A DNA stretch of 64,000 nucleotides from an uncultured Candidatus Melainabacteria bacterium. Its GTDB lineage: Bacteria > Cyanobacteriota > Vampirovibrionia > Gastranaerophilales > Gastranaerophilaceae. A program made the position numbers and the translations under genes. Where the stretch lies: the NCBI GenBank assembly GCA_934754775.1, contig CAKVIM010000001.1, positions 1-64,000 of the forward strand. Direction: 5' to 3'. Below, one piece after another: positions 62,205-64,000 of the stretch (position 1 is its first letter; each line of letters starts with the position of its first letter). A model generated the notes under the pieces. The model did no database searches. It was not told the DNA's origin and worked only from the letters and a program-made list of their open reading frames with translations.

Positions 62205-63479
62205 CTAACTATTTATTTTTATACCAAAGAACTTTTTAATTTTTTGCATCTTCGTAAGTTTAACTTTCGGTTGAACAATCGGTCTTGCTTCCGAATATCG
62301 CATCCATTCCGGAATAGCTTCTTCTGCAATTGCACCGGTTGTTTTACCCTTGGTTTTTCGAGCATCTTCTAAAAACTTGATATCAAATTTTTCGCTTCCC
62401 AGATTTTTACTATCTTTAATTGCAATACCGAATTCTGTTTTTGCAATCTCTGCAAGCTTTTCGACATCACGTTGCGAATATCTATTTTCATGCAATTCTT
62501 CCGCAAACTTTTTAATTACTTCAGCATTTGTTTCAAAAAACTTATGATTTTTTACCGCTTCACAGCCTTTCAAGTGGAATTCCAGAGAAGCAACCAACTC
62601 ATCAACTGTCGGCAAATCTATTTTCAACATGTTACCAAATCTGCTCAAAGAAGCTGAATCCAAATTTCCTGATTTTGGGTCAACGTTAGTCGTACCAACA
62701 ATTTTCACATTCTTAAATTCTTTTATTTGATCCAATCCATTTAAGAAAGCAGTTCTATTTTCTGCCAAATGCAAGTTATTCGAACCACATTTTTCTCTCG
62801 GAACAAGCAATGCGTCAATTTCATTAAATGCAACCAAAAATTTCTTGTCAGGTTCTTTGCCTGCTTTTTCTGCCAATTTATCAAAAACTTTTTTAATTTC
62901 TACAGAAGTTTGACCGATAAAAGGAGATGAAACATCTGCGAACTGAACTTCTGCATACTCAGCACCAATTTCTTTTGCCATAAGTTTTGCAGAAAAAGTC
63001 TTACCGGTTCCGGATGGGCCGAACATCAATATACATTGTTCAGGAGCCTTGGTACCACTTATTTTACAAACCTCTTCAGAAAATCCTTCACGACTCTTTA
63101 AAGATTCGATAAATTTTCTTACTTTAGGGTTTACACACTTGTCCGTGAGCTCAGGGAAATTTTCCTTCTTCGTAATATCCGCAAAGTCAAACTTGCTAAA
63201 TTTCGCACCCTTTCCGCCACCTTGTTTTACCAAAGAAATAACCGTTCCCGCTGCCATCACGCCAAATGCTACAGCAAGACCAACTTGTGCCAACACTCCG
63301 GTCTTATACCATCTTTCTTTACTTTTTTCCTTCTTTGCGGCTTTTTGTTTTTCAAGAGCCTGCATCATAAAAACATCGTCCAACGAATTACCCTGCGGCA
63401 TCGGCGGAGTATAACGATTGTTATAGCTTATCGGATAACTATTATCTGCTTTAAATCTTATATTGCTTAATTGTGTCAC
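62205..63479 (-). CDS. AAA+ ATPase with N-terminal membrane helix and IRFK motif
   Basis: A 424-residue protein. The N-terminal start MTQLSNIRFKADNSY resembles the ISFKG start of the GNAT-like protein at 26818. A single membrane helix follows (about 60-84), then one AAA+ module: Walker A GPSGTGKT (154-161), FADVSSPFIGQT, Walker B FLVAFNEIDALL with N219-E220 in place of the usual DE, sensor 1 VGTTN, and the arginine SRF near R280. The tail is basic (KLTKMQKIKKFFGIKINS). The start is GTG at 63479; AAGGAG stands 9 bp upstream. The next gene upstream, 14 bp away, is a similar ATPase. It may be a membrane-bound remodelling ATPase, but the partner is unknown. Confidence 0.82.
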   Translation of the reverse strand: MTQLSNIRFKADNSYPISYNNRYTPPMPQGNSLDDVFMMQALEKQKAAKKEKSKERWYKTGVLAQVGLAVAFGVMAAGTVISLVKQGGGKGAKFSKFDFADITKKENFPELTDKCVNPKVRKFIESLKSREGFSEEVCKISGTKAPEQCILMFGPSGTGKTFSAKLMAKEIGAEYAEVQFADVSSPFIGQTSVEIKKVFDKLAEKAGKEPDKKFLVAFNEIDALLVPREKCGSNNLHLAENRTAFLNGLDQIKEFKNVKIVGTTNVDPKSGNLDSASLSRFGNMLKIDLPTVDELVASLEFHLKGCEAVKNHKFFETNAEVIKKFAEELHENRYSQRDVEKLAEIAKTEFGIAIKDSKNLGSEKFDIKFLEDARKTKGKTTGAIAEEAIPEWMRYSEARPIVQPKVKLTKMQKIKKFFGIKINS

Positions 63480-63493
63480 CTATCAGCACTCCT

Positions 63494-64000
63494 TTACTTC
63501 AATGAATTCAAAAATGCTTGCATTTCAGCATCCGTAATATTCAAATTTTCTTTGTTATTCTTGATTGTATTAATCAAATCTTCCACAGTAACTTTTGCAT
63601 CCGCAGAAACTTCTTTTGCTGTAGCTGTCGGCTGCAACAAACCTTTTACCAATTTTCTGAAAGATGTTTCATGTTCTTTTTTTGCTAAAAATTCTGCAAT
63701 CTTATCCAATTTATCATTATTAATATCTTTTAGAGCTTCATCAACTCTAGGTCTCTTTGGATTTTTATAATAATTTGTAATTGCGAGCTTTATCTGATCT
63801 TTTGTCGGCAAATCTACAAGAACTTTTTCCGCAAATCTATCCAACATTGCACTGTCCAAAACTTTTCCTTCCATTTTTGCAAGTTCTGGGTTAATCTTCA
63901 AGTTTGTAGCACCGATTACTACAATATTTTCCTTATTTGTTAAATCGTTAAATCCTTTCTTAAATGCATTCAAAATATCTTGAGAAAGTTTTGCATTACT
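63494..64000 (-). CDS. AAA+ ATPase, C-terminal part (cut by window edge)
   Basis: The open frame runs off the right end of the window, so the N-terminal part with the Walker A motif is outside. The visible part holds a sensor-1 segment IVVIGATNLKINPE, then MLDRFAEKVLVDLPTKDQIKLAI, parallel to SLSRFGNMLKIDLPTVDEL of the neighbouring ATPase, and a helical C-terminal end ending in ADAEMQAFLNSLK-like sequence. It is a paralogue in tandem. The stop codon is 14 bp before the GTG start of the next gene, and their separate ribosome site shows these are two genes rather than a broken one. Confidence 0.8.
   Translation of the reverse strand, partial: SNAKLSQDILNAFKKGFNDLTNKENIVVIGATNLKINPELAKMEGKVLDSAMLDRFAEKVLVDLPTKDQIKLAITNYYKNPKRPRVDEALKDINNDKLDKIAEFLAKKEHETSFRKLVKGLLQPTATAKEVSADAKVTVEDLINTIKNNKENLNITDAEMQAFLNSLK

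Noticed and set aside
63480..63493. The two AAA+ frames as one gene broken by a frameshift
   Set aside because: Each has its own sensor-1/arginine region, and a proper stop, a ribosome site and a GTG start lie between them, so they are two tandem genes.

Overview
The window is AT-rich bacterial chromosome with densely packed genes on both strands. Several features suggest a gut-type non-photosynthetic relative of the Cyanobacteria (Candidatus Melainabacteria / Gastranaerophilales): a pilin-like protein with the N-terminal signature FTLTEALITLGIIGVVAAL, export-type flagellar genes, a long-form gyrase B, and proteins beginning with short ISFKG / IRFK-type motifs. This placement is an inference from sequence style and was not tested by phylogeny. 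No transposase, integrase, rRNA, CRISPR array or phage module was found.

Layout. 1-747: repeat-rich edge. 748-12753: housekeeping and envelope genes (anmK, rdgB, a GT2 glycosyltransferase, hpf, murF, mnmE, ndk, tgt, coaBC, a Nif3-type protein). 12787-18570 (minus): flagellar export and switch cluster in transcription order FliM/FliN-like, fliO, fliP, an ORF6N gene, fliQ, a small exported protein, fliR, then a pilin-like gene. 18696-22589: hybrid-like histidine kinase, CheY-like regulator and a degraded GspE/PilB ATPase. 22976-29009: gyrB, a candidate structured RNA, one tRNA(CAT), a hydrolase, a GNAT-like protein and metG. 29568-36480: TPR protein, metallophosphoesterase, lipoprotein, OppD-type ATPase, rpe and small proteins. 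36612-46289: AsmA-like protein plus a surface-polymer cluster (two CDP-glycerol transferase-like proteins, TarI/IspD-like cytidylyltransferase, epimerase, FkbM methyltransferase, radical SAM protein). 46746-51233: degenerate HD-GYP protein and a second two-component pair. 51236-61047: pabBC-pabA, pgeF, bioD-bioA, aspS, mutS. 61183-64000: membrane protein and tandem AAA+ ATPases, the second cut by the window edge.

The genes fit together as envelope and surface biogenesis (murF, anmK, pgeF, polymer cluster), motility, translation and tRNA modification (mnmE, tgt, metG, aspS, hpf), and folate and biotin synthesis. Two regulatory themes stand out. At least eleven genes have a TATAAT-like -10 box exactly 6-7 nt before the start codon, which predicts leaderless mRNAs. 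The surface-polymer operon has a strong promoter whose -35 box nearly abuts a 15-bp homopolymer, which suggests phase variation.

The longer intergenic regions are filled by a family of composite palindromic repeats (at least eight copies) plus smaller hairpin families. Every gap in the fli operon that holds a recognisable repeat holds a different one.
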